In this document: positions 46,109 to 55,729 of the stretch, one piece after another
How the letters are laid out: the number at the start of each line of letters is the position of its first letter
Position numbering within the stretch: the stretch's first letter is position 1
Assembly: GCA_036821825.1 (NCBI GenBank)
Contig: DAISIV010000011.1
Location: 30,721-94,720 of the forward strand
DNA: 64,000 bases
Direction: 5' to 3'
Source: CAITZA01 sp937915285
Lineage (GTDB): Bacteria > Desulfobacterota > Desulfomonilia > Desulfomonilales > Desulfomonilaceae
The notes under the pieces: generated by a model
Told to the model about the DNA's origin: nothing
The model's database searches: none
The model's input: the letters and a program-made list of their open reading frames with translations, nothing else
Position numbers and translations under genes: made by a program

Positions 46109-48517
46109 TTGCTTCCCGCAGTCGATGCCGTCAGATATCTCTATGGGCGGAAATCGCTTGCTGTCAAAAACAGTTCACTGGATCTTAACAGGATCAAAAA
46201 CTTGATACCCACGATCTCAGTGATCACTCCCTCTTTCAATCAAGGCCAATTCATAGAAAGGACTATACTGTCCGTCCTTGATCAATCTGGAGACTTTCAG
46301 ATCGAGTTTAGAATCGTAGACGGGGCATCATCCGACAACACCATAGATATATTGAGAAAGTATTCAGCAATATTGAGAAAAGGTCGGCATCCCCTCAAAT
46401 GCAGAGGCATTGACTTTAAATGGGTATCCGAGACGGATGGAGGTCAGGCGGATGCAGTAAATAAGGGCATACGAATGAGCAGCGGCCAAATAATCGCCTG
46501 GATTAATTCTGATGACATATTTTACCCCGGCGCTTTTAGTGTCGCAGCGGATGTTCTTTTGAATGAACTCAAGACTGATGCCATTTATGGACTTGCTCAC
46601 TACATTGATGAGTATGACGTAATCATGGCCAGATATCCAACTGAACCCTGGGATTACCGGAGATTGATGAATGTCTGTTATCTTTGTCAGCCCGCAGTTT
46701 TCTTTAGTCGCAAGATGGTCAACGAATTCGGACCGCTGAATCCTACCCTCAAATATTGCATGGACTACGAGTTGTGGCTTCGGTACGGCAACCATAAATC
46801 ATTCGGTTTCATAAGAAAGGTCATGGCAGGATCCCGAATGTACATGCAAAACAAAAGTCTTGGACAAAGCATGAAAGTTCACCATGAGATCAATTGTATG
46901 CTCAAACAAACCCTTGGATGGGTTCCCAGGGAATGGATTTACCGATATTCACTCATAGCCAACAGGGAAATTCCCAAAAATAGAGCTATTAGAAAAATGG
47001 ACCTCGATGCGGTTCGTGAGATTGCTCAGGATTCATTCATCAGATGGTGGGGGCATGTCCCTGAGACCGAGATCGAATACATGGATCGATTCCTGAGTTC
47101 GCGCAAAAGAAACGCCTGGCCTGTTAGCCTCAAGATAGATGGGCATTACGGATTGAGAATAGGAATAGTTCCACAAAATATCTTCCCCGGGATGCCAGGA
47201 TTACAGGACTTTAGCCGCATGATCATCTCGTCTATGGCTCAAAAATACCCAAGTGACCAATTCATCATTTGTGAAAACAGTAGAGAACAGAGCATGTCCT
47301 CAGGCGAGTCTCCACAACCCCAGAACCGCCATTTTATCTCAACATCATGCTTAACCGACCCTGGTTTTGATCATCAGCCCAATAGGTTAGCCTTGCTGGG
47401 TTTTCCTGATTTAGTTCACACCGGAGAGGGCCAAAGGCTATCAGTGAAAGGGAGTAAAGTAATTTTTTCCATCTCTGAAGAGTCATTATCGGTTTCTGGC
47501 GCACCTGAAGACTATCTCTTACCGAATATTCATAAAAGTCCTACGATAGACTTACTGAATCTTGCAGACGCTGTATTTACGGTTTCAAGACAGACCAGAA
47601 AGGATTTCCTGACACAATTCCCTGGTTTTCCTGAAGATCGGATTATGGCAATGCCACTTGCCAGCCGCTTCCAATTGATTATTGAATCCCGTGAAATAAA
47701 CGAATTAAAAAACCGTAGATTTTGGCTGTCTATGGCTTCTTATCATTTTGAATCAGAGCTTCATGCAATTGTAAGGGCATTCCAGAAAATGCGGAACAGC
47801 GCTTTTCATGAGCAGTTTCTCGTTTTTGTAGGTGTGGATCCACAGCTCCAGACTGATCTTTCGGCAAATCCACAATTTTCAGGTTACTTAGAAAAAATCC
47901 TGTTCATTGAATCAACCACTAGCGCAAATTTGAGATGGTTGTACGAAAATTGCCTTGGTTTGTTAAATCCCACATCTAGAGATTCAGACATACTAAACAC
48001 TGTTGAGGCCTTAAGTCTGGGAACACCAATGATTTTGACTGATTCAGAGTTTTGGCGGGAAATTTGTCAGGATGCGGCCTTTTATGTGGACATGACCAAC
48101 CCGGAACATGTCTCAAGGGCAATGGACCGTTTGATCTCTGACAATGGACTGCGCAGGCGATTTCAAGAAAAAGCGCTTATATGGTCAAAGAAATTCGCAT
48201 GGGATGATGCAGTAAAAAATCTGCATGAACTTTACAGGAAAGTCTCAGCATTGCCGATAAGGAAATCATGTTTCGGCGCTGATGATGATGGGTCCGGAAG
48301 TGTTGAGTCGGGTTGTCGTGAACTGCCTGAATCTAAGGTTTCAGAGCTGGATTCATCTCTGGACTCAAATGATATCGAAAAGCGTCACGTCATCTATAGA
48401 ACTACGGATCGTGCCCCGGTAGTAGTCCGTTCATGGCGCTGGACTATGAGAAACCTGGCTAGAAGGTCTAGAAGACTCAAACATCTCCTCGGCTGGCCTA
48501 TACAACATAATCAATGA
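46109..48517 (+). CDS. Two-domain glycosyltransferase (GT-A family 2 fused to GT-B family 4-like)
   Basis: An 802-residue protein. About residues 33-260 form a GT2 domain (ISVITPSFNQGQFIERTI, VDGASSDNTIDIL, TDGGQADAVNKGI, INSDDIFYPG). About 350-720 form a GT-B domain with a family 4-like end (NPTSRDSDILNTVEALSLGTPMI, then SEFWREICQDAAFYVD). A basic C-terminal tail follows. Such fusions can add two consecutive sugars. In the GT-B half the usual EGFGLP is replaced by SRDSDI, so the second activity may be altered. The start is TTG 46109 with a weak ribosome site. The stop overlaps the next ATG (ATGA). Confidence 0.85.
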   Translation: MLPAVDAVRYLYGRKSLAVKNSSLDLNRIKNLIPTISVITPSFNQGQFIERTILSVLDQSGDFQIEFRIVDGASSDNTIDILRKYSAILRKGRHPLKCRGIDFKWVSETDGGQADAVNKGIRMSSGQIIAWINSDDIFYPGAFSVAADVLLNELKTDAIYGLAHYIDEYDVIMARYPTEPWDYRRLMNVCYLCQPAVFFSRKMVNEFGPLNPTLKYCMDYELWLRYGNHKSFGFIRKVMAGSRMYMQNKSLGQSMKVHHEINCMLKQTLGWVPREWIYRYSLIANREIPKNRAIRKMDLDAVREIAQDSFIRWWGHVPETEIEYMDRFLSSRKRNAWPVSLKIDGHYGLRIGIVPQNIFPGMPGLQDFSRMIISSMAQKYPSDQFIICENSREQSMSSGESPQPQNRHFISTSCLTDPGFDHQPNRLALLGFPDLVHTGEGQRLSVKGSKVIFSISEESLSVSGAPEDYLLPNIHKSPTIDLLNLADAVFTVSRQTRKDFLTQFPGFPEDRIMAMPLASRFQLIIESREINELKNRRFWLSMASYHFESELHAIVRAFQKMRNSAFHEQFLVFVGVDPQLQTDLSANPQFSGYLEKILFIESTTSANLRWLYENCLGLLNPTSRDSDILNTVEALSLGTPMILTDSEFWREICQDAAFYVDMTNPEHVSRAMDRLISDNGLRRRFQEKALIWSKKFAWDDAVKNLHELYRKVSALPIRKSCFGADDDGSGSVESGCRELPESKVSELDSSLDSNDIEKRHVIYRTTDRAPVVVRSWRWTMRNLARRSRRLKHLLGWPIQHNQ

Positions 48518-49563
48518 ATGATCCGGCCAAAATGGATGCGTCTCATTTGGAGAATGTTAAAAACGACTTCATTCCGTCCCAATCAAAACTGTCGGGCAAG
48601 TCTTCGCGAAAATACAGATTCAGTTTCGGAATGATACTGTTCAACGGCGATGCTTTCCTGAAGGAAGCCCTGGAATCAATTTACGACTTTGCCTATGAGA
48701 TCATCATTATCGAAGGCCCAGACATGAACGCAGTCTGCATGGCAGGAAGTGATGGTGGCAGTGCTGACAACACCATGCGCATCCTTGAGAATTTTCCTGA
48801 TCCACTGGAAAAGATCAGGATCATAAGAGGCTCATGGAAGGATAAAGACGAGCAGTCCAATCGAGCCATTTCTGAGGCTACGGGGGATTATTATTGGCAG
48901 ATTGATGATGACGAGGTTTACAAGGAACAGGATTTGCTTGCTGTGGAAGAATTACTTGAGGATGATCCAGATATCACTGCCGTATCGTTCGAGTGGATGA
49001 ACTTTTTTAGAAATTTCAATACTGTGATGATTGCAAATCCTCCGTACGAAGTCTGGCGGCTTTTCAAAATAGGACCTGGTTGCAGGTTTAAGACACATAG
49101 ACCGCCAACAGTATTCGACCCGTTATCAGGGCAAGTTCTGAACCTTGTCAAGCCACTGCGAGGCTCGGCGCTCGCCGAGAGGGGAATATACATTTATCAC
49201 TACTCATATATTACAGACAAACAGGTTAAGGAAAAGATTGCTTATCACACAAACTACAGGCTGAGGGAATGCCAAGCCGGAATTCCATTCTTGAGCTTCT
49301 TCTCAAAATACCCGAACTGGGAAAATTCCTGGAAGCGCCTTTGGCGGCATCGCATCTTTTACTCACTTCGCAAAAAATTCGATTCTGAATTTAATTATTC
49401 TTATCTCCATAATGTCTGGGCCAAATGGGAAATGGATCCTGAATCTGTGGAAACGAGATTTGGTATAAGCCCGGGCGCTGGACCATACAGGGGAACCACC
49501 AGGTTTTCAGGATCCCATCCCAGGTCCATAGAAATGCGTTTGTCAAAAAGCTCTGAGCCATGA
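48514..49563 (+). CDS. Glycosyltransferase family 2-like protein
   Basis: A 349-residue protein. The GT-A core (about residues 35-200) shows FSFGMILFNGDAFLKEALES, GSDGGSADNTMRIL and the metal-binding-type QIDDDEVY near residue 130. The rest contains many aromatic and basic residues, which may lie on the membrane surface. Translational coupling on both sides (ATGA overlaps with the previous and following genes) places it firmly in the glycan operon. Donor and acceptor are unknown. Confidence 0.85.
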   Translation: MNDPAKMDASHLENVKNDFIPSQSKLSGKSSRKYRFSFGMILFNGDAFLKEALESIYDFAYEIIIIEGPDMNAVCMAGSDGGSADNTMRILENFPDPLEKIRIIRGSWKDKDEQSNRAISEATGDYYWQIDDDEVYKEQDLLAVEELLEDDPDITAVSFEWMNFFRNFNTVMIANPPYEVWRLFKIGPGCRFKTHRPPTVFDPLSGQVLNLVKPLRGSALAERGIYIYHYSYITDKQVKEKIAYHTNYRLRECQAGIPFLSFFSKYPNWENSWKRLWRHRIFYSLRKKFDSEFNYSYLHNVWAKWEMDPESVETRFGISPGAGPYRGTTRFSGSHPRSIEMRLSKSSEP

Positions 49564-50222
49564 GAAAGGGCATTTTGTATGATCATGCTTTTGCAAATGG
49601 GGAGGTGTTCGGCAAGCCTTCGGGAATATGGATCTGGGATTGGCTGAAACATCGACATAACGACACGTTAAGGGAGGTTCGGAAATTGTGGAGTACGTTC
49701 GAATCCAGGTCGTTTCTCGGGAATGGCGTAAAGCTAGGGCTGAATTCCCGAATGGTCAATTTATCCTCTCCAGGAAATGTGATGATCGGTGACAGAACTG
49801 TAATCCGTGGCATCATTCGGAATGAATCCGGAGGTCGTATTCGGATCGGAGCGGATGTATATCTTGGTGACTGTTCAATAATAAGCTGTTTGAGCCTAGT
49901 TGAAATTGGTGAGTATTCATTGATAGCTCACGGCGTCCAGATCTTTGACAATGATACCCATCCGATGGATGCGATGCAGAGACAACTCCATTTCGATTCG
50001 ATCCGGGGAATGACTCCTGCCAGTATATTCAATATCGCCACACGCCCTGTGATCATAGGTAAACATGTTTGGGTAGGGATGAATTCCATGATTATGAAAG
50101 GTGTGACAATAGGAAATGAAACGGTGATAGCTGCCGGCAGCGTAGTAACTCATGACCTGCCAGCCAATGTGATTGCATCCGGTAATCCTGCCAGAGCGAT
50201 AAAAAGCCTCAACTCCGTCTAA
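49560..50222 (+). CDS. Hexapeptide-repeat acyltransferase (CatB/NodL/WbbJ type)
   Basis: A 220-residue protein with left-handed beta-helix repeats from about residue 70 (VMIGDRTVIRG, IRIGADVYLGDCSIISC, VEIGEYSLIAHG, VIIGKHVWVGMNSMIMKGVTIG). The catalytic-type loop histidine is in FDNDTHPMD near residue 133. Enzymes of this group O- or N-acetylate sugars using acetyl-CoA. Its location suggests acetylation of the surface glycan. It ends in the typical VIASGNPARAIK. Confidence 0.92.
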   Translation: MRKGILYDHAFANGEVFGKPSGIWIWDWLKHRHNDTLREVRKLWSTFESRSFLGNGVKLGLNSRMVNLSSPGNVMIGDRTVIRGIIRNESGGRIRIGADVYLGDCSIISCLSLVEIGEYSLIAHGVQIFDNDTHPMDAMQRQLHFDSIRGMTPASIFNIATRPVIIGKHVWVGMNSMIMKGVTIGNETVIAAGSVVTHDLPANVIASGNPARAIKSLNSV

Positions 50223-50242
50223 ATAGTTTTTGAGAGGTCATA

Positions 50243-51082
50243 ATGTTGCGGGTGATTTCAGATTATTTCTTCAGGAAAAAAGAACAAAATAGTGTCGCTT
50301 TCAAGAAACCTTACTACTCAGAGATGGAGGATTTTGTTCCCAACTCCTGTTTCATCCCCAATGAAGGGTCAGAGTCATGGCACAGTCCTGTCATGATCAG
50401 CGCCAAGTCTATTGCCAAGTCTGCATCTAGCATAGCCACACTTAATACATCTATAAAATTGCTCCAGACGATATCCAGGGACGAATATTCAAACTATGTC
50501 CTTTCTTATTACCATGAAGGCATAAAAAGGTTCTGCGAGAATTGGTATTTCCTGGATATAGTCAATGTGATCATTGCCCTTTCAGATACGTTGCAGCCAA
50601 GGAGATACCTGGAGGTAGGTGTCAGGTGTGGGCGGAGCGCCTGCGCCGTGGCTAGCGCAGCCCCATCATGTGACATGTTCCTCTTTGACATGTGGGTTGA
50701 AGATTACTCTGGCATGCGTAATCCTGGACCTGATTTTGTTAGATCAGAGCTTAAGAAAGTTGGGCACCAGGGTAGGAGCCACTTCATAAACGGTGATTCC
50801 CACAAAACTCTTCCAGTTTTTCTCGACTGCAACCCAAGTCTGAGTTTTGACCTCATCACTGTCGATGGCGATCATTCGCCCGAGGGGGCGGCTCAGGATT
50901 TGCGAGATGCCCTTCCACGGCTTGCAATAGGTGGAGCCGTTGTATTTGATGACATCTGTCATCCGGCCCATCCCGGTCTCAAAGATGTCTGGAACCAGAT
51001 GGTCTGCATGGATCCCCGTTATAGCTGCCATAATTACATCGACACAGGTTTTGGCGTCGGATTTGCCATCAGAAAGTCTTGA
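50243..51082 (+). CDS. Class I SAM-dependent methyltransferase (family 24-like)
   Basis: A 279-residue protein. The SAM-binding motif I is YLEVGVRCGRSACAVA (about residue 120), motif II-like FLFDMW, and the acidic metal/active block ITVDGDHSPEGAAQDL near 202 with VVFDDICH near 230. This arrangement is the Methyltransf_24 pattern seen in cephalosporin hydroxylase-like and glycan methyltransferases. It may methylate a sugar of the surface glycan. It lies 20 bases after the acyltransferase. Confidence 0.85.
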   Translation: MLRVISDYFFRKKEQNSVAFKKPYYSEMEDFVPNSCFIPNEGSESWHSPVMISAKSIAKSASSIATLNTSIKLLQTISRDEYSNYVLSYYHEGIKRFCENWYFLDIVNVIIALSDTLQPRRYLEVGVRCGRSACAVASAAPSCDMFLFDMWVEDYSGMRNPGPDFVRSELKKVGHQGRSHFINGDSHKTLPVFLDCNPSLSFDLITVDGDHSPEGAAQDLRDALPRLAIGGAVVFDDICHPAHPGLKDVWNQMVCMDPRYSCHNYIDTGFGVGFAIRKS

Positions 51083-51112
51083 AGAAATCCAGAGCATGAT
51101 TGCTATTACCAC

Positions 51113-51979
51113 ATGACAGAATACCGATCGGAAGCAAATAACCCAATTCGAACATTCAGCGCTGGAGCAGAGAATTACAGTCTCTCAGGATCTATCAAGG
51201 CTGCCTGCGCCGACATATATTGTTCCAGATTTGTGATCTGGCATTTGTTCAAGCGTGATTTTGTAGCAGGTTTCAGGCAGAAACTTTTAGGATATTTATG
51301 GATTGTGATATCCCCGTTGATTGGCGTTGCAAGTTTTGTTTTCATGCATTCAACAGGAATACTCAATCCTGGAGAAACTGAAATACCTTATCCCATATAC
51401 GTCTTTTTTGGCGCCGGAATGTGGGGACTGATGATGGGAGCTTTAGGTTCCGTAAGTTCAGGTCTTTCAGTCAATTCAGATCTGGTAATGCGCACCGGCA
51501 TTCCTAAAATATCCCTTGCAATCAGCGGATTGGCGTCCATCTGCTATTCTATGTTGGTAAATCTCGTAGTCCTGTGCGCAATACTCATGATATTTGGCTT
51601 GGTCCCCTCATGGCTGGCGATTTTTTACCCATTTACAGTGCTTCCTCTGCTATGTCTAGGCATCGGAGTTGGTTTGATACTCGCAGTCATCGGATCTGTG
51701 GCAAGGGATGTGACTGGGATGGCATCCAGTCTTCTCGGGCTAGTCATGTATCTAACCCCGGTCATATATAAGGCCCAATTTGATAATCCGGTCCTGAATG
51801 AGATCGTCAGACTGAACCCTCTGACCTATCTGGTTGACACCCCCAGAACCCTCTTTTTTAACGGCTATGTGCCCAGCCCTCCGGGATTCGCCCTGTCCTC
51901 GATCTTCGCAGTATTGGTTATGATATCGGGCATACATGCCTTTTATCTTGTCAAGGACAAGGTAGCTGAACGTTTGTGA
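51113..51979 (+). CDS. Polysaccharide ABC exporter permease (Wzm-like)
   Basis: A 288-residue membrane protein of the ABC-2 type with six helices. It opens with the cytoplasmic amphipathic region (SRFVIWHLFKRDFVAGFRQKLLG), which is typical of Wzm/TagG permeases. LVMRTGIPKISLAISGLAS and the late RLNPLTYLVDTPRTLFF block are also family hallmarks. With the ATPase that follows it exports the undecaprenyl-linked chain across the inner membrane. It overlaps the ATPase gene by four bases. Confidence 0.92.
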   Translation: MTEYRSEANNPIRTFSAGAENYSLSGSIKAACADIYCSRFVIWHLFKRDFVAGFRQKLLGYLWIVISPLIGVASFVFMHSTGILNPGETEIPYPIYVFFGAGMWGLMMGALGSVSSGLSVNSDLVMRTGIPKISLAISGLASICYSMLVNLVVLCAILMIFGLVPSWLAIFYPFTVLPLLCLGIGVGLILAVIGSVARDVTGMASSLLGLVMYLTPVIYKAQFDNPVLNEIVRLNPLTYLVDTPRTLFFNGYVPSPPGFALSSIFAVLVMISGIHAFYLVKDKVAERL

Positions 51980-53322
51980 TGTCAGATAGCTGGACACTCA
52001 GGGCTCGGGGGATTTCTAAAAAATTTGGCTTAACCTTAAGCCAATCAATGAAATATGGTCTGAAAGACGTTATTAGGAAACTATTGGGAAAACCTGTGGA
52101 CACGGCCAGGTTGCGTGAGGGAGAGTTTTGGGCGGTTAGGGACGTCGGATTCGAATTAAAGCCTGGGGAGGCTATGGGAATAATGGGAGTGAACGGTTCG
52201 GGAAAGACCACTCTACTCAGAATTCTCAATGGAGTGTATCCGCCTGACGCTGGCTTTGTGACCTTGAGAGGAAGAGTGGGGGCGCTGATAGCCGCTGGAG
52301 CAGGATTCGCACCCATGTTATCAGGAAGGGAGAACATCTTCGTAAACGGTTCCCTTATGGGCATGACCAACAGGGAAATGTCGTCAGTCCTGGACGAGAT
52401 AGTCTCTTTTGCCGAACTGGATAAATTCATTGATCTGCCTGTAAAGAATTATTCGACCGGCATGTTCATAAGGTTGGGCTTTGCTGTAGCAGCCTTCAGC
52501 AGACCGGACATACTGTTGATGGACGAGGTGCTTGCTGTTGGAGACTTGAATTTTCAAAAGAAATGCTTTGAACACATCCTTAGATTAAAAAATAAAGGCA
52601 CATCAATTGTTCTGGTGTCTCATTCGCCGGGATCGATCTGGTCAGTATGCGACAGTGGAATCATGATGGATAAGGGAAGGGTGATCGTTCACGGAGATAT
52701 CGAGTCTGTCATCCGTGCTTATGATGACCAGAATTCCTTGAACGCGTTCGAGGCTAATAAACGGGCGATCCTCTCATCACTCACTGACAAGACTTTGATT
52801 TCACAGGAATGTGATGTTGAAACCGATGTCTCTGCGTCACCACTTCCAAGCAGCTACGGCCACTCCCGTGGCGGCACAGGGGACGCAATATGTCGTTCAG
52901 TGCGGGTTCTGGAAACGGAAAGTCTGAGACCAACAGACAAGGTCAAATTCGCCGAGTCTTTTGCCCTGGAGTTCGTTTATCTGGTGAATAAAAAAATAGA
53001 TCAGCCAATCTTCAGGGCAAGCATAGACGCTGTTCATTACAAATTCCTGGTTTCAATTGACTCTCTTGAAAACGGCTTCAGCCCATCAGCCATAGACCCA
53101 GGCAAGTATGTGCTTCGAGTCTCGGTACTCAAATTGAGTTTACGTCCCGGGGTCTATTCCATCAATACGAGCCTTACATCAAGGCGCCTTGGAATCCACA
53201 TCTTTTACTGGATGGCCGCAACCTCTTTCGTTGTAATGCATCCAGAAAACCTTTTTCTTTACTCAAATGACAAAGCCATCTTTTTTTCTCCCTGCGAGTT
53301 CATTCTGGAGAGACTCGATTGA
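51976..53322 (+). CDS. Polysaccharide ABC exporter ATPase (Wzt-like) with C-terminal cargo domain
   Basis: A 448-residue protein. The ABC ATPase (about residues 10-250) has Walker A GVNGSGKTT at 71-79. Its signature region is YSTGMFIRLGFAVAA, with the characteristic Wzt YSTGM in place of LSGGQ, and Walker B is ILLMDEVLAVGD. Residues about 290-448 form a beta-sandwich C-terminal domain which, in Wzt proteins of the O9a type, binds the modified end of the glycan. Its presence predicts a chain whose non-reducing end carries a terminating modification. Start GTG 51976 or ATG 51979. It overlaps the next gene (TTGA). Confidence 0.93.
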   Translation: MMSDSWTLRARGISKKFGLTLSQSMKYGLKDVIRKLLGKPVDTARLREGEFWAVRDVGFELKPGEAMGIMGVNGSGKTTLLRILNGVYPPDAGFVTLRGRVGALIAAGAGFAPMLSGRENIFVNGSLMGMTNREMSSVLDEIVSFAELDKFIDLPVKNYSTGMFIRLGFAVAAFSRPDILLMDEVLAVGDLNFQKKCFEHILRLKNKGTSIVLVSHSPGSIWSVCDSGIMMDKGRVIVHGDIESVIRAYDDQNSLNAFEANKRAILSSLTDKTLISQECDVETDVSASPLPSSYGHSRGGTGDAICRSVRVLETESLRPTDKVKFAESFALEFVYLVNKKIDQPIFRASIDAVHYKFLVSIDSLENGFSPSAIDPGKYVLRVSVLKLSLRPGVYSINTSLTSRRLGIHIFYWMAATSFVVMHPENLFLYSNDKAIFFSPCEFILERLD

Positions 53323-55637
53323 AATACCATTTCCAACTCGATTCAGCGCATAGTGAAATAATATTTGCCCCGTTTCATGACCCGGAACACTCGTCCAACC
53401 TACCGGTAGAAATAGCCAGCGACGAAAATTCTTCGGTAATTCGAAACTCGTTGTGGGACAGCACCACGTTTTCATGGCAGACTCGAATTCCGGTGGCCGC
53501 TTTTTGTTTGAAGATTCTATGTCCATTCGAAACAATGCATTTCGACCAGATCTTGATCAGCTTTTCCCTACCGAGCGAGGCTACTCTGGAAATAACAATG
53601 ATCCACGAGTCCGGAGACACTTCGGGAAGGTGGAGTAAAGCCGTTAAAGGCAAAGGAACAAAACAGGAACTGGTTGCGCCTGTGGCCTCATTTTTTTCAA
53701 GGCTTAATCTCCTAACAAGAAAAACCAATTTTTCAGGTGTGTTGCTGAGAGTGAGGTCTTCATGGGTAGAGGTTCCCATTCTGACCTTATACTGGATAGG
53801 ACTCAGAAACCAGAAATTGCACCGGATGATTGAAAAACAGCGTCAATCATACAAGCAAGACTATTCGTTATGGGTCTTTCCACAAGAATCATGGAAAGAA
53901 ATCAGATTTCAGAGATCTTTACTATTTGATGTTAAGGATTTGGACAGGGTAAGGCAAAAATTGTCTGAAGCTTCCTGGATGAATCATTTCAATCTCCTTC
54001 AAGATCGAGCGGAAAGATTCATGGAAAGGGCCCCAGAGAACGACCTTTCTGAGCATCTTCCCAATAACGACCGACGTTATGTTCGAGAATCTCGTCAAGG
54101 TCTGACTCCATATCACTGGGAGGCGCTAGTTCTGGGATTTGTGGGAATGGTCAACCAAGACAGGAAAATGATGATGCACGCCATTAAATACCTGTTGTGT
54201 ATGACTCTAACACCTAATTGGACCGACTCCAGTGAACAGAATATTCCATCCAGCTCCTGGAATCAGAGGTGCTTCATGGAAGAAATGACTGCTACGAGTG
54301 TCTCGATCCTATTCGACTGGTTTGGATCATACCTGAATCATCAGGCTCATGGTCTTATAAAAAAAGCATTGGCTGAGAAAGGAATTCCACCGGTCAGTTG
54401 TGATCTCGCATCATTTGATTATGTTCACCACATGAATCAGGGCGCAGTTTTCAATAGGGCCATCATTCTGGCAGGTTTAATGCTTGAGTCCGGATGGAAT
54501 AATTATGGCTCGCACACAGTCGATCACGCATACAGCTCCATGGTCTCGATTGTCAACCGATATGTCCAGCCAGATGGAGGCGTGCACGAAGGGATAGGAT
54601 ACCTCTGCCAAACAGGAACTTCGGTCCTGTGGGCTACAATTGCTTATGCCCGCTCAAGAAAACTCGACTGGCGCAAAGAGGCCAGTTCACTTTTTGAGAA
54701 AACAGCCAGATATGTGGAGGCAATGTCTGCAATGAGTCCTGGGCAGGCGCTACCTCATGGAGACTGCAGGACTACGTGGTATTGCGGTGATTTTGTTCCG
54801 ATTATGGCAGCGCTCTTTCCTGATAGCGCTTTCTGCCGAATCCTGGACATTTGTCTCACCGAGGGAAAGGCGTATGAACTCACTGGAACCTTGAGCGGAA
54901 GCGGTGGACTGATAGGCATGATTTATGGCCCAGACAAAATCGAATCCAGCCAGTCTATTGTGCCGGAAGAAGACATTCTGCCATTCTCGGGAAAATACAC
55001 CAGAAGACTCGGGCGCCTCAGGGGGGAAACGATCAGATTGTGGGTTTCTGGATGTCCATCGAACATAACACATTCCCATAGGGATTTAGGACAATTTGGG
55101 CTTGAAATTGGCGATCAATCAGTTTTCATAGATCCGGGAATGGTGGATTATTGGCTTATCAAAGCTCACACCCTGTCACGCTCTAGTTCTCACAACGTGT
55201 TAACTCCTGTGAACGGAGAAGGACATTTTGCTGATCAGGAGTTCCCGTCCATTTTTGAATGCCTTGGACTCTCAGATGGCAAGGATGTCCTGACAGTCCC
55301 AGGGTGTAATGTATGGGGTGAACGCCTGCAGAATTACACCAGGCAATTTGTGATGATACCTCCGTCGTCTTTCATCATACACGATTCATTCTGCGCCACT
55401 CATGCAGAAACTCTGGCCTTTCATCTTCATTCGTCGCAAGCGGTGGAAGTATTTGATAAAGTCGCAAGGGTTAAATCAGACAAATACCTTGTCGAGATCA
55501 GCTTCCCCTGGGCTGAATCGGGCGCATGCCTCAGTTCAGTTGACGATCTTTATGGGAGAAAGATCACACGCCTTACTGCCTTATCAGGGCTGGTGACAGG
55601 ATTAACGGTTCTGACAACCAGCGTGTCGATTTATTGA
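53319..55637 (+). CDS. Heparinase II/III-family polysaccharide lyase-like protein
   Basis: A 772-residue protein. A beta-type N-terminal region (about 1-175) is followed by an alpha/alpha-toroid (about 190-530, with HHMNQGAVFNRA and DGGVHEGIGY). The C-terminal heparinase II/III beta domain has HSHRDLGQFGLEIGDQSVFIDPG near residue 590. Family members cleave uronic acid-containing glycans by beta-elimination. No signal peptide is seen, so it would act in the cytoplasm or be exported otherwise. Start TTG 53319 overlaps the Wzt stop. Such genes occur in exopolysaccharide loci, where their role is debated. Confidence 0.87.
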   Translation: MKYHFQLDSAHSEIIFAPFHDPEHSSNLPVEIASDENSSVIRNSLWDSTTFSWQTRIPVAAFCLKILCPFETMHFDQILISFSLPSEATLEITMIHESGDTSGRWSKAVKGKGTKQELVAPVASFFSRLNLLTRKTNFSGVLLRVRSSWVEVPILTLYWIGLRNQKLHRMIEKQRQSYKQDYSLWVFPQESWKEIRFQRSLLFDVKDLDRVRQKLSEASWMNHFNLLQDRAERFMERAPENDLSEHLPNNDRRYVRESRQGLTPYHWEALVLGFVGMVNQDRKMMMHAIKYLLCMTLTPNWTDSSEQNIPSSSWNQRCFMEEMTATSVSILFDWFGSYLNHQAHGLIKKALAEKGIPPVSCDLASFDYVHHMNQGAVFNRAIILAGLMLESGWNNYGSHTVDHAYSSMVSIVNRYVQPDGGVHEGIGYLCQTGTSVLWATIAYARSRKLDWRKEASSLFEKTARYVEAMSAMSPGQALPHGDCRTTWYCGDFVPIMAALFPDSAFCRILDICLTEGKAYELTGTLSGSGGLIGMIYGPDKIESSQSIVPEEDILPFSGKYTRRLGRLRGETIRLWVSGCPSNITHSHRDLGQFGLEIGDQSVFIDPGMVDYWLIKAHTLSRSSSHNVLTPVNGEGHFADQEFPSIFECLGLSDGKDVLTVPGCNVWGERLQNYTRQFVMIPPSSFIIHDSFCATHAETLAFHLHSSQAVEVFDKVARVKSDKYLVEISFPWAESGACLSSVDDLYGRKITRLTALSGLVTGLTVLTTSVSIY

Positions 55638-55729
55638 TAAATGATCTTCCCAAAGCCGCTGTCTACCTGACTCTTGATGTTCAAATTATCGCTATTTTTT
55701 CAAATCGAAAGTCTGATTGACCATATTTG

